Assembly (NCBI GenBank): GCA_905339295.1
Contig: CAJPFI010000022.1
Location: forward strand, 1-64,000
Length of the DNA stretch: 64,000 nucleotides
Source of the DNA: Burkholderiales bacterium
GTDB taxonomy: Bacteria; Pseudomonadota; Gammaproteobacteria; Burkholderiales; Casimicrobiaceae
Direction of reading: 5' to 3'
The notes below the pieces were generated by a model. It had not been told where the DNA came from. It saw nothing but the letters and a program-made list of their open reading frames with translations, and searched no databases. This document shows, one piece after another, positions 54,484-62,548 of the stretch. The translations under genes were made by a program, and so were the position numbers. Position 1 is the first letter of the stretch. Every line of letters starts with the position of its first letter.

Positions 54484-54768
54484 ATGCCCCGTCCGTTCAA
54501 GGGTAAAGGCAAGGACAAGAACAAGGCCAAGCGCCGCGACCGCGGCAACGCGCTGTTCAAGCGCAAGAAGTTCTGCCGGTTCACCGCCGAGAAGGTGGTG
54601 CAGATCGACTACAAGGACATCGACGTCCTGAAGGACTTCGTGCAGGAGAACGGCAAGATCATGCCGGCGCGCGTCACGGGCACCAAGGCCCGCTACCAGC
54701 GCCAGCTCGGCACGGCGATCAAGCGCGCGCAGTTCCTCGCGCTCCTGCCGTACACCGACCGCCACTGA
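54484..54768 (+). CDS. rpsR: Ribosomal protein S18
   Basis: A 94-residue S18. The core [67 protein letters not shown] is unmistakable; the lysine-rich N-terminus [15 protein letters not shown] is normal for this protein. It pairs with S6 in the platform. 24 bases after priB. Confidence 0.98.
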   Translation: MPRPFKGKGKDKNKAKRRDRGNALFKRKKFCRFTAEKVVQIDYKDIDVLKDFVQENGKIMPARVTGTKARYQRQLGTAIKRAQFLALLPYTDRH

Positions 54769-54782
54769 CCGGGAGAGCGACG

Positions 54783-55241
54783 ATGCAGATCATCCTCCTG
54801 GAGAAGGTCGCCAACGTCGGCGACCTGGGCGACGTCGTCAAGGTCAGGAACGGGTTCGCGCGGAACTTCCTGATCCCGACGGGCAAGGCGAAGCGGGCGA
54901 CGCCCGAGAACGTGCGGATGCTCGAGGAGAAGCGCACCGAGCTCGAGCACGCCGCCGCCGGCAAGCTCGCCGCGGCGCAGGCCGCCGCGACCCGGCTCGA
55001 GGGCCTGACGGTGCAGGTCACGCAGAAGGCCGGCGTCGACGGCCGGCTGTTCGGCTCGGTCGGCACCGTCGACATCGTCGAGGCGCTCAAGGCGCACGGG
55101 ATCGCGGTCGAGAAGTCCGCCATCCGCCTGCCGTCGGGACCGCTCAAGCACGTCGGCGACCATCCGGTCACCGTCCAGTTGCACACCGACGTGCTCGCGC
55201 ACATCACGGTGGGCGTGCTCGGCGACACCGCGCAGGGTTGA
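54783..55241 (+). CDS. rplI: Ribosomal protein L9
   Basis: A 152-residue L9 ([40 protein letters not shown]). The long connecting helix and the C-terminal domain ([54 protein letters not shown]) are intact. Last gene of the ribosomal set, followed by a hairpin. Confidence 0.98.
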   Translation: MQIILLEKVANVGDLGDVVKVRNGFARNFLIPTGKAKRATPENVRMLEEKRTELEHAAAGKLAAAQAAATRLEGLTVQVTQKAGVDGRLFGSVGTVDIVEALKAHGIAVEKSAIRLPSGPLKHVGDHPVTVQLHTDVLAHITVGVLGDTAQG

Positions 55242-55283
55242 CGCAGGCGCCGCCGTCGCGGCGCGCACCGGGGCAGCACCGAA

Positions 55284-55303
55284 GGGCTCCCGGGAGGGAG
55301 CCC
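55284..55303 (+). terminator. Terminator-like hairpin after rplI
   Basis: GGGCTCCC (55284-55291) pairs with GGGAGCCC (55296-55303) around a GGGA loop; a short T-containing stretch (TCTTGGCTTGT) follows. It separates the ribosomal operon from the glycosyltransferase gene. Confidence 0.6.
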
Positions 55304-55468
55304 TCTTGGCTTGTACGGCGGTGTCGGGCGACGGGCGACAGGGACCCGCGGGGGGACCGCGCCCGCGGAAGGAAACGGCGCGCGCCGCCGGCGCGCATGT
55401 CCGACCGACCATCGCCGATCTCCGGTATCCCGGCCTTGCGCTACGATGCGACGTAGGAGAAGGCGAGT

Positions 55469-56363
55469 ATGTTCTCGTTCGTCGTCTGCAGCGTCGACGC
55501 CGCGAAGCTGGCGGTGATGAAGCCAAGCCTGGCCGCCTGTGCCGGCAGCGGACGCTACGAAGTCGTGGACATCGACGACGCTCCTTCGCTCTGCGCCGGC
55601 TGGACGCGAGGACTCGAGCGCGCGGCGGGCGATCCGGTCGTGTTCTGCCATGACGACATCAGCTTCGTCGTGCCGGACCTCCTCGCCCGTATTGCACGAC
55701 ATCTCGAGCGCTTCGACGTCGTCGGCGTCGTAGGCACGGACCGCTGTGCGGGCGCGGACTGGTCGGAGGCCCGGATCGAGCACGCGTACGGCGCCATCGT
55801 TCACGACCGGGGCCGTTCGCCCGACTTCTGCTTCTACGGTGCGGGGGCGGACGCGGTGGCAGACGCCGTCGGCGGCATCCAGGCGATGGACGGCGTGTTG
55901 CTCGCGGCGAGGCGCGCCGCCGCCGAGCGCATCGGCTTCGACGCCGCGACGTTCGACGGCTGGCATGGCCATGACGCGGACTTCACGTTCCGAGCGCGCC
56001 TCGCCGGCCTTCGGCTCGGCGTCGCGCTCGACCCCCGATCGTGCATCGCTCGATGGGGCGCGATGACAGGCGATGCAGCGCCACCACCGGCGTTTCGCGG
56101 AAAAACATGCCTCGAGCCTGACTCCGGGATGCGGGCCGCGGGTCGACGCGTGCATCCCGATCACTGTGCCCGACGGCATCGGTGCCGCCTTCGACCGCGC
56201 GAACCTCGACCGCCTGCACGCGTGGTCGCGCGACGAGGCCCGGCGTCGCCGGCTTGCGGCCGAGCGGCCGCACGCTGCCGGGCGCAACGACTCGTGCCAC
56301 TGTGGCGGCCGGCTTCGGTACAACGGGTGCCACGGAGGGCAGCGTTCCGCGTCGGCGCGGTAG
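55469..56363 (+). pseudogene. StrF-like glycosyltransferase with SEC-C motif, frameshifted
   Basis: A paralogue of the gene at 57780, broken by a frameshift at about 56070-56078. Residues 1-200 read MFSFVVCSVDAAKLAVMKPSL, DPVVFCHDDISFVVPDLLARIARHLERFDVVGVVGTDRC and ADFTFRARLAGLRLGVALDPRS in one frame. The alignment with the paralogue then continues only in the frame ending at 56363: HHRRFAEKHASSL, and a SEC-C zinc motif NDSCHCGGRLRYNGCHG (C-x-C-x8-C-H). The intact protein would be about 300 residues. Because of the shift, the first frame runs without a stop into dnaB. It could be a real mutation, a sequencing error, or a weakly used frameshift. Confidence 0.75.
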
Positions 56364-56389
56364 AATCAACCTCCCGCTGGGCCCCCGCG

Positions 56390-57757
56390 ATGCCCGATCA
56401 CGCCGACGTCGACACGCTGCGCCTGCCGCCGCACTCCCTCGAGGCCGAGCAGTCGGTGCTCGGCGGCCTGCTGCTCGACAACGAGGCCGCCGACCGGATC
56501 GGCGACGTCGTCTCGGCCGTCGATTTCTACAGCGAGGCGCACCGGGTCATCTTCGACCACGCCGTGCGGCTGATCGCCGAGGCGAAGCCGGCGGATGCCG
56601 TCACGCTCGCCGAGTCGCTCGCCTCCGCCGGGAAGCTCGATCACGTCGGCGGGCTCGCCTACCTGGGCGCGCTCGTCCAGGGCGTGCCGACCGCCGCGAA
56701 CGTCCGCCACTACGCGCAGATCGTGCGCGACCGCTCGGTGCTGCGCCAGCTCGCGTCCACGGCCGCCGAGATCGCCGAGTCCGCCTACCAGCCGAGGGGG
56801 CGCAACGCGTCGCAGCTGCTCGACGAGGCGGAGACGCGGGTGATGCACATCGCCGAGGCGGGCGCGCGCGGGCGCAAGCAGTACGCGAAGCTCGGCGACC
56901 TGCTCGCCGGCGTCGTCGAGCGCATCGAGGAGCTGTTCAACCGCGAGCACCCCGACGACGTCACCGGGATCGCCACCGGCTTCACCGATCTCGACCGGAT
57001 GACCGCGGGGCTGCAGGCGGGCGACCTGGTGATCGTCGCCGGCCGCCCGTCGATGGGAAAGACCGCGCTCGCCGTCAACATCGGCGAGCACGTCGCGCTC
57101 GAATCGAAGCGTCCGGTCGCGATCTTCTCGATGGAGATGGGCGCGCACCAGCTCGCGCTGCGCCTGATCGGCTCGGTGGGCCGGCTGCCGTCGCAGAGCC
57201 TGCGCACCGGACGGCTGCAGGCCGAGGACTGGACGCGGCTGTCGAGCGCGCTCGGCCGGCTCAACGACGCGCCGATCCTGATCGACGAAACGCCGGCGCT
57301 CACGGTGATGGAGCTGCGTTCGCGCGCGCGGCGCATCGCCCGCGCGCACTCGCCGCTCGGCCTCATCATCGTCGACTACCTGCAGCTGATGCAGGCGTCC
57401 TCGATGGGCGAGAACCGGGCGACCGAGATCTCGGAGATCTCGCGGTCGCTGAAGGCGCTCGCGAAGGAGCTGCAGGTTCCGGTGATGGCGCTGTCGCAGC
57501 TCAATCGCTCGCTCGAGCAGCGGCCGAACAAGCGGCCGGTGATGAGCGACCTCCGGGAATCGGGCGCGATCGAGCAGGACGCCGACGTGATCCTGTTCAT
57601 CTACCGCGACGAGGTCTACAACCAGGACACGCCGGACAAGGGCGTGGCCGAGATCATCATCGGAAAGCAGCGCAACGGGCCGATCGGCACGGTGCGGCTC
57701 ACCTTCCTCGGCGAGTACACGCGCTTCGAGAACTTCGCGGCGCCGGGCTCGTACTGA
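56390..57757 (+). CDS. dnaB: Replicative DNA helicase DnaB
   Basis: A 455-residue helicase (E. coli 471). N-terminal DnaG-interacting domain (LPPHSLEAEQSVLGGLLLDNEAADRIGDVVSAVDFY), linker, then the RecA-like domain with Walker A VAGRPSMGKTALAVN, LFIYRDEVYNQDTP near the end and LIIVDYLQLMQ (Walker B). ATG 56390 follows a TAGAAT -10-like element (56361-56366). It lies between two SEC-C glycosyltransferase paralogues, an unusual position, since dnaB normally follows rplI directly. Confidence 0.97.
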   Translation: MPDHADVDTLRLPPHSLEAEQSVLGGLLLDNEAADRIGDVVSAVDFYSEAHRVIFDHAVRLIAEAKPADAVTLAESLASAGKLDHVGGLAYLGALVQGVPTAANVRHYAQIVRDRSVLRQLASTAAEIAESAYQPRGRNASQLLDEAETRVMHIAEAGARGRKQYAKLGDLLAGVVERIEELFNREHPDDVTGIATGFTDLDRMTAGLQAGDLVIVAGRPSMGKTALAVNIGEHVALESKRPVAIFSMEMGAHQLALRLIGSVGRLPSQSLRTGRLQAEDWTRLSSALGRLNDAPILIDETPALTVMELRSRARRIARAHSPLGLIIVDYLQLMQASSMGENRATEISEISRSLKALAKELQVPVMALSQLNRSLEQRPNKRPVMSDLRESGAIEQDADVILFIYRDEVYNQDTPDKGVAEIIIGKQRNGPIGTVRLTFLGEYTRFENFAAPGSY

Positions 57758-57779
57758 CGATTCCGCGCCGCGCGCCGAC

Positions 57780-58742
57780 ATGCTCTCGTTCGTGATCAAC
57801 AGCATCGACCCGGCGAAGTTCGCCGCCGTCGGCGCCACCATCACGCGGGCGACGGGCGGCGCGCGCTTCGAGATCGTCGGCATCCACGACGCGAAGTCGA
57901 TGTGCGACGGGTACCGGCGCGGACTCGCGATGACCCGCGGCGATCCGGTCGTGTTCTGTCACGACGACATCGAGCTGCTGATGACGGACCTTCCCGCGCG
58001 CCTCGCGCGCCATCGGGAGCGGTTCGACCTCTTCGCGCCGGTGGGGACGCGCAAGCTGGTCTCGATGAATTGGGCGGACGCCGGGGCGGAGCACCTCTAC
58101 GGCGCGATGTCCGGCGAGAACCCGGACGGCACGTTCGGCACCGGGTTCTTCGGCGGCGACGCGCGCGAGATCGACGGCATCGTCGCGCTCGAGGGCGTCT
58201 TCATCGTCGCGCGGCGCGACGCGGCGCTCGCGGTCGGCTGGGACGCCGAGACGTTCGACGACTGGCACGGCTACGACGCCGATTTCAGCTTCCGCGCGCA
58301 CCTCGCCGGCTGGCGGGTCGGCGTGGTGCTCGATCTCGCGATCATCCACCGCTCGCGCGGGAGGAAGGATGCCGGCTACCAGCGGTCGAAGTCGCTCTTC
58401 GCGCGCAAGCACGCGGGGCGGCTTGCGCAGGGCAGCAGCGGCGTCAACGTGATCACGGGCATCGCGATGAAGGACCGCGCGGCGATCGCGGAGTTCTTCG
58501 ACCGCGGCGACCTGCGCCGATGGCACAGGGAATCGCGACTGCGCATCGACCGTGCGCGCAACTCGCCCGGCATCCGCCCGCCAGCGGGATTGATGCAGGG
58601 CGCCTGGGATCCGGCGCACGCCAAGTCGGGCGGCGCGACGCTGGTTCGGGAGCCGCCGACGCGCAACGGGGCGTGCCCCTGCGGCAGCGGCAAGCGTTAC
58701 CGGGAATGCCACGGTGCCGCCGGCGCGGGCGAGCGCCGCTAG
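57780..58742 (+). CDS. StrF-like glycosyltransferase with C-terminal SEC-C motif
   Basis: A 320-residue protein, intact paralogue of the frameshifted gene at 55469. MLSFVINSIDPAKFAAVGATI, FEIVGIHDAKSMCDGYRRGLAMTRGDPVVFCHDDIELLMTDLPARLARH is the StrF-type (Glyco_tranf_2_5) GT-A start, with H-D-D as the metal motif. DFSFRAHLAGWRVGVVLDLAIIHRS and FARKHAGRL follow. C-terminal residues 296-312 form the SEC-C zinc knuckle NGACPCGSGKRYRECHG (Cys299, Cys301, Cys310, His311). A GT-A fused to a SEC-C is uncommon. The sugar donor is unknown. Confidence 0.85.
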   Translation: MLSFVINSIDPAKFAAVGATITRATGGARFEIVGIHDAKSMCDGYRRGLAMTRGDPVVFCHDDIELLMTDLPARLARHRERFDLFAPVGTRKLVSMNWADAGAEHLYGAMSGENPDGTFGTGFFGGDAREIDGIVALEGVFIVARRDAALAVGWDAETFDDWHGYDADFSFRAHLAGWRVGVVLDLAIIHRSRGRKDAGYQRSKSLFARKHAGRLAQGSSGVNVITGIAMKDRAAIAEFFDRGDLRRWHRESRLRIDRARNSPGIRPPAGLMQGAWDPAHAKSGGATLVREPPTRNGACPCGSGKRYRECHGAAGAGERR

Positions 58743-58923
58743 AATCACGCCGACGTCCGTCCCGCTTCGCGCGAATGACACTCCTCCGGCCGACCCGCGT
58801 CGCCGTCGATCGAGCGATCGAGGGCGATCGCGCGCGTCCCGGTGCGCCGGGCCGGGCCGCACCGGCAACGCCCGACGCGCTCGGCGCGCGGTCGTCGTGC
58901 GCCGCGCCTGGCGCCTTCGTCGC

Positions 58924-59790
58924 ATGAGCGCGACCGTCGCGGCGCCGGCCTCGCGCAATGCCCCCTGTCCTTGCGGCAGCGGGCGGCGCTACAAGGAATG
59001 CCACGGCCGGCCGTCGGCACCGGCCGCGCGGACGGCGGCGGTGGACGACGCGACCGCCGAGCGTCTCCATGCCGCGCTCGCCGCGCAGCAGGGCGGCCGG
59101 GTCGCCGAGGCGATCGCGATCTACGACGACGTCATCGCCCGGGTCCCGGCGATCTTCGACGCGTGGCACATGCGAGGCGTCGCCCACTTCCAGCTGATGG
59201 AGTTCGACGCGGCGGAGCGGGACATCCGGCGCACGCTCGACCTCCGGCCCGACCTGTTCGCGGCGCGCAACAACCTGTCGCTCGTGCTCGAGGGCAGGCG
59301 CATCGCCAGGCAGGAGGCGGCGCTGTGTCGCGAGACGTTGCCGCGCTACGGGCCGCTGCTGGCGGATCCGCCGCTGTCCCCGTTCGATGGCACCGGTGCC
59401 GGCACGCGTGTCTTCGTGCTGGGCGCAGGCGCGCGCGCCGGGCTGGTCGAGGCGCTCGTGCGCGATGCGGCCGCGCGCGGCGCCGACGTGACGACGATCG
59501 CGGTGGGCGACGGGCGCGCGATCGAAGGCGACGAGGCGGCCAGGCTGGCCGCGACGTCCGGGCGCGATGTCGTCGTCTGCGCCGGGTGCGCGCGGCCGCT
59601 GGGAGACTGGACGCTCGACGCCAGGCCCGGCGTGACCGCGCTCGTGTGCGACGGCGCGGACCTCGCGTCGTTCATCGACCGGCTGCGCGAGGTTTCCGGG
59701 CAGGCCCGCAGGCGGGTGCGCGTCGCGGTCGCCGCGGACGCCTCGATCGACCTGCGCCCGCTGCCGCACGTGCGGAGCGACGCATGGTAG
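58924..59790 (+). CDS. SEC-C/TPR protein
   Basis: A 288-residue protein. Residues 12-28 are a SEC-C motif (Cys15, Cys17, Cys26, His27) in RNAPCPCGSGRRYKECHG. One or two TPR repeats follow (about 55-125: RVAEAIAIYDDVIARVPAIFDAWHMRGVAHFQLMEFDAAERDIRRTLDLRPDLFAARNNLSL). The C-terminus looks like a Rossmann/GT-B-like fragment (TRVFVLGAGARAGLVEALV, VVVCAGCARPLG). Overlaps the next gene's ATG by seven bases. Same SEC-C position and TPR order as the protein at 62545. The 181 bases before it (58743-58923) hold nothing recognisable. Confidence 0.82.
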   Translation: MSATVAAPASRNAPCPCGSGRRYKECHGRPSAPAARTAAVDDATAERLHAALAAQQGGRVAEAIAIYDDVIARVPAIFDAWHMRGVAHFQLMEFDAAERDIRRTLDLRPDLFAARNNLSLVLEGRRIARQEAALCRETLPRYGPLLADPPLSPFDGTGAGTRVFVLGAGARAGLVEALVRDAAARGADVTTIAVGDGRAIEGDEAARLAATSGRDVVVCAGCARPLGDWTLDARPGVTALVCDGADLASFIDRLREVSGQARRRVRVAVAADASIDLRPLPHVRSDAW

Positions 59791-61787
59791 GCGCAGCGGG
59801 TCGCGGCGACGCGCCGGTGCGCGCGATCGCGTTCTACCTTCCGCAGTTCCACCGGATTCCCGAGAACGACCGCTGGTGGGGCGAGGGTTTCACCGAGTGG
59901 ACCAACGTGCGGCGCGCCAGGCCGCTATTCCCGGGACACGAGCAGCCGAAGGCGCCCGGCGCGCTCGGATGGTACGACCTCACCGAACCCGGCGTCGCCG
60001 AGCGGCAGGCGGCGCTAGCCCGCGAGCACGGCCTGCACGGATTCTGCTACTACTTCTACTGGTTCAACGGCAAGCGTCTGCTCGAGCGCCCGCTCGAGGC
60101 GATGCTCGCGCGCGGCACGCCCGACTTCCCGTTCTGCGTATGCTGGGCCAACGAGAACTGGACGCGTCGCTGGGACGGCCGCGAGCAGGACGTGCTCATG
60201 GCGCAGCACTACAGCGCCGAGGACGGCGTGCGCCTGTTCGACGAGTTCCTGCGGCTGTTCCGCGACCCGCGCTACATCCGGGTCGACGGCCGCCCGCTGC
60301 TGCTCGTCTACAAGGCCTCGCTCATCCCCGACGTCGCGCGGATCACCGCGATCTGGCGCGAGCGCGCCGCCGCGTCGGGCGTCGCCGAGCCCTATCTCGT
60401 GTACTGCGAGACCGGGGAGCCGACGGATCCGCCGTCGCTGGGCTTCGATGCGTCGGTCGAGTTCCCGCCGCACCGGCACCATGCGCACTGGCTCAACGCG
60501 CAGGTGCGGGGCCTCGATCCGGGCTACACCGGCATGCTGACGAGCTATCGCGCGCTCGTCGCGCAGTCCGTGTCGCGTGACGTCTCCGGCGCGAGACGGC
60601 TGCGCTGCGTCGCGCCTTCCTGGGACAACACCGCGCGGCAGGGGCTGCGCGGCACGGTGTTCGTCGGGTCGAGCCCCGAGCTCTTCGGCTACTGGGTCGA
60701 GACGATGGTGCGCGACACGCGGCGCCGCCTCGACGGCGACGAGCGGCTCCTGTTCGTGAACGCCTGGAACGAGTGGGCGGAAGGCTGCTGCCTCGAGCCC
60801 GACGCGCGGTACGGGACGCAGTACCTCGAGGCGCTGCACGCCGGCCTCGCCGCCGGGGCCCGGCTCCCGGTCGTCTCGCTCGAGCGGCCGCGGTTCCGCG
60901 ATGTCGTGCGCGACACGCGAGCCGAGATCGATGCCGGGGAACTCGTCGTCGCGCGTCACGGCGCGACGCCGGAGGACGGCGCGCACGGCGTGTCGGTGGT
61001 GATGCCCGTCTACAACCACGAGCGCTACCTCGGGCGCGCGCTCGCCTCGCTCGCCGCCCAGACGCTCGCGCCGTGCGAGCTCGTGGCGGTCGACGACGGC
61101 TCGAGCGATGCCGGCGACGCGGTGATCGAGCGGTTCGCGCGCACGGCGCCGTTCCCGGTGACGCTCGCGCGGCAGCGCAATCGCGGCGCGCACGTCGCGC
61201 TCAACCGCGGGCTGGCGCTCGCGCGCGGACGGACGATCGCGCTCCTCAACTCGGACGACGAGTTCCACCCGCGCCGCCTCGAGCGCCTGTCCGCCGTGCT
61301 GGACGACGCCACCGGGTTCGCGTTCTCCGACGCCGAGCTGATCGACGACGAGGGCAGGCCGGCGCACGGCGCGGACGCCGATTCGCTGCGCGCGGCGATC
61401 GCACGCGCGAACGCGCATGCCACGATCGTGGAAACGCTGCTCGCGCGGAACGTCGCGATCTCGACGGGGAACTTCATGTTCGGGCGGGCGCTGCTCGACG
61501 CGATCGGCGGATTCGCGGCGCTGGAGATCTGCCACGACTGGGACTTCGTCCTCGCGGCGACACGGCATACCCGCGTGCTTCGCGTGGCCGAGCCGCTGTA
61601 TCGCTATCGGCTGCACGGCGGGAACACCGTGACGATGCGCGTGTTCACGGGCCTGATGGACGTCGAGCGGCTGCTGCGCCGTTTCCTCGCGACGCTGCCG
61701 ACCCATCCGCGGGTCGACGACCTCGCGCGCGCGCGAATCCACGACCAGGTCGAGGACCGGGGTCAGAAAGGCCTGATGCCGGCATGA
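59784..61787 (+). CDS. WbsX-type glycosyltransferase fused to a GT2 domain
   Basis: A 667-residue bifunctional protein. Residues about 10-355 are the WbsX/Glyco_tran_WbsX domain: AIAFYLPQFHRIPENDRWWGEGFTEWTNVRRARPLFPGHEQPKAP, GFCYYFYWFNGKRLLERPLEAML, FCVCWANENWTRRWDGREQDVLMAQHY and LFVNAWNEWAEGCCLEPD. Residues about 400-640 are a GT2: VSVVMPVYNHERYLGRALASLAAQTLAP, ELVAVDDGSSD, LLNSDDEFHPRRLE and FMFGRALLDAIGGFAALEICHDWDFVLAAT. WbsX domains occur in O-antigen/capsule clusters. The fusion suggests two successive sugar transfers. Overlaps both neighbours. Confidence 0.9.
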   Translation: MVGAAGRGDAPVRAIAFYLPQFHRIPENDRWWGEGFTEWTNVRRARPLFPGHEQPKAPGALGWYDLTEPGVAERQAALAREHGLHGFCYYFYWFNGKRLLERPLEAMLARGTPDFPFCVCWANENWTRRWDGREQDVLMAQHYSAEDGVRLFDEFLRLFRDPRYIRVDGRPLLLVYKASLIPDVARITAIWRERAAASGVAEPYLVYCETGEPTDPPSLGFDASVEFPPHRHHAHWLNAQVRGLDPGYTGMLTSYRALVAQSVSRDVSGARRLRCVAPSWDNTARQGLRGTVFVGSSPELFGYWVETMVRDTRRRLDGDERLLFVNAWNEWAEGCCLEPDARYGTQYLEALHAGLAAGARLPVVSLERPRFRDVVRDTRAEIDAGELVVARHGATPEDGAHGVSVVMPVYNHERYLGRALASLAAQTLAPCELVAVDDGSSDAGDAVIERFARTAPFPVTLARQRNRGAHVALNRGLALARGRTIALLNSDDEFHPRRLERLSAVLDDATGFAFSDAELIDDEGRPAHGADADSLRAAIARANAHATIVETLLARNVAISTGNFMFGRALLDAIGGFAALEICHDWDFVLAATRHTRVLRVAEPLYRYRLHGGNTVTMRVFTGLMDVERLLRRFLATLPTHPRVDDLARARIHDQVEDRGQKGLMPA

Positions 61788-62548
61788 CGGACACCGTGCC
61801 CGGCGCGTCGACGGCGCGTCCCGTCTGGTGGACGCACCTCGCGGCCGAGGCGCCGATCGACGACGCGTATCACGCGACCGCGCGCGTCGAGATCGCGAGC
61901 TTCTTCGACGCCCCGCCCGGGCTGGTCGTCGACGTGGGTTGCGGCGCGGGCGCGACCGGCCGCCTGCTCAAGCAGAAGTTCCCAGGCACGCGCGTCGTCG
62001 GCGTCGAGCGCAACCCGCGCGCGGCCGCGATCGCGCGCACCAACCTCGACGCCGTCGCCTGCGCCGACCTCGCGGACGTGCGTCTCGACGAGCTCCTGGG
62101 CGGGCAGCCGGTGGGCGCGCTGCTGCTGCTCGACGTCCTCGAGCATCTCGTCGATCCGTGGCGCGCGCTCCTCGCATTGCGCCGGTGGCTCGCACCGTCG
62201 TCCCGCGTGCTCGCCAGCGTGCCCAACGTCCGCAACCTGCTGACACTCGAGCAGCTTGCGTCGGGTCGCTTCGAGTACGAGGCGAGCGGCGTGCTGGACG
62301 TCACGCACCTCCGGTTCTTCACGCGACCGACGCTTCGGCGCATGTTCGAGGAGACCGGCTTCGAGGTCGTGTCGATCGAGCCGCTGCTCCACCCGGCGCC
62401 GGACGAGCTCTCGGTCGAGCGCGGGGCGGGGTGGGTGCGCACGCGCGGCCTCGCGATACGCTGCGCGACGCTTTCCGACCTCGAGGACCTGCACGCGTTC
62501 CAGTTCGTCGTCGACGCCCGGCCGTCGGGCAGCGAGCCGCTCGCGTGA
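61784..62548 (+). CDS. Class I SAM-dependent methyltransferase
   Basis: A 254-residue methyltransferase whose ATG overlaps the preceding stop. VVDVGCGAGATGRLLKQKFPGTRVVGVERNPRAA is motif I and post-I, LLLLDVLEHLVDPWRALLALRRWLAP is motif II/III, then SVPNVRNLLTLEQLASGRFEYEASGVLDVTHLRFFT, frequent in sugar-cluster methyltransferases of the UbiE/Methyltransf_23 type. Probably methylates a sugar or lipid in the glycan pathway. Confidence 0.92.
   Translation: MTDTVPGASTARPVWWTHLAAEAPIDDAYHATARVEIASFFDAPPGLVVDVGCGAGATGRLLKQKFPGTRVVGVERNPRAAAIARTNLDAVACADLADVRLDELLGGQPVGALLLLDVLEHLVDPWRALLALRRWLAPSSRVLASVPNVRNLLTLEQLASGRFEYEASGVLDVTHLRFFTRPTLRRMFEETGFEVVSIEPLLHPAPDELSVERGAGWVRTRGLAIRCATLSDLEDLHAFQFVVDARPSGSEPLA

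Noticed and set aside
55469-57757. Genuine glycosyltransferase-DnaB fusion protein
   Set aside because: The SEC-C C-terminus of the glycosyltransferase aligns in a different frame, and dnaB has its own ATG and -10-like element; the joined frame is better explained by a frameshift.
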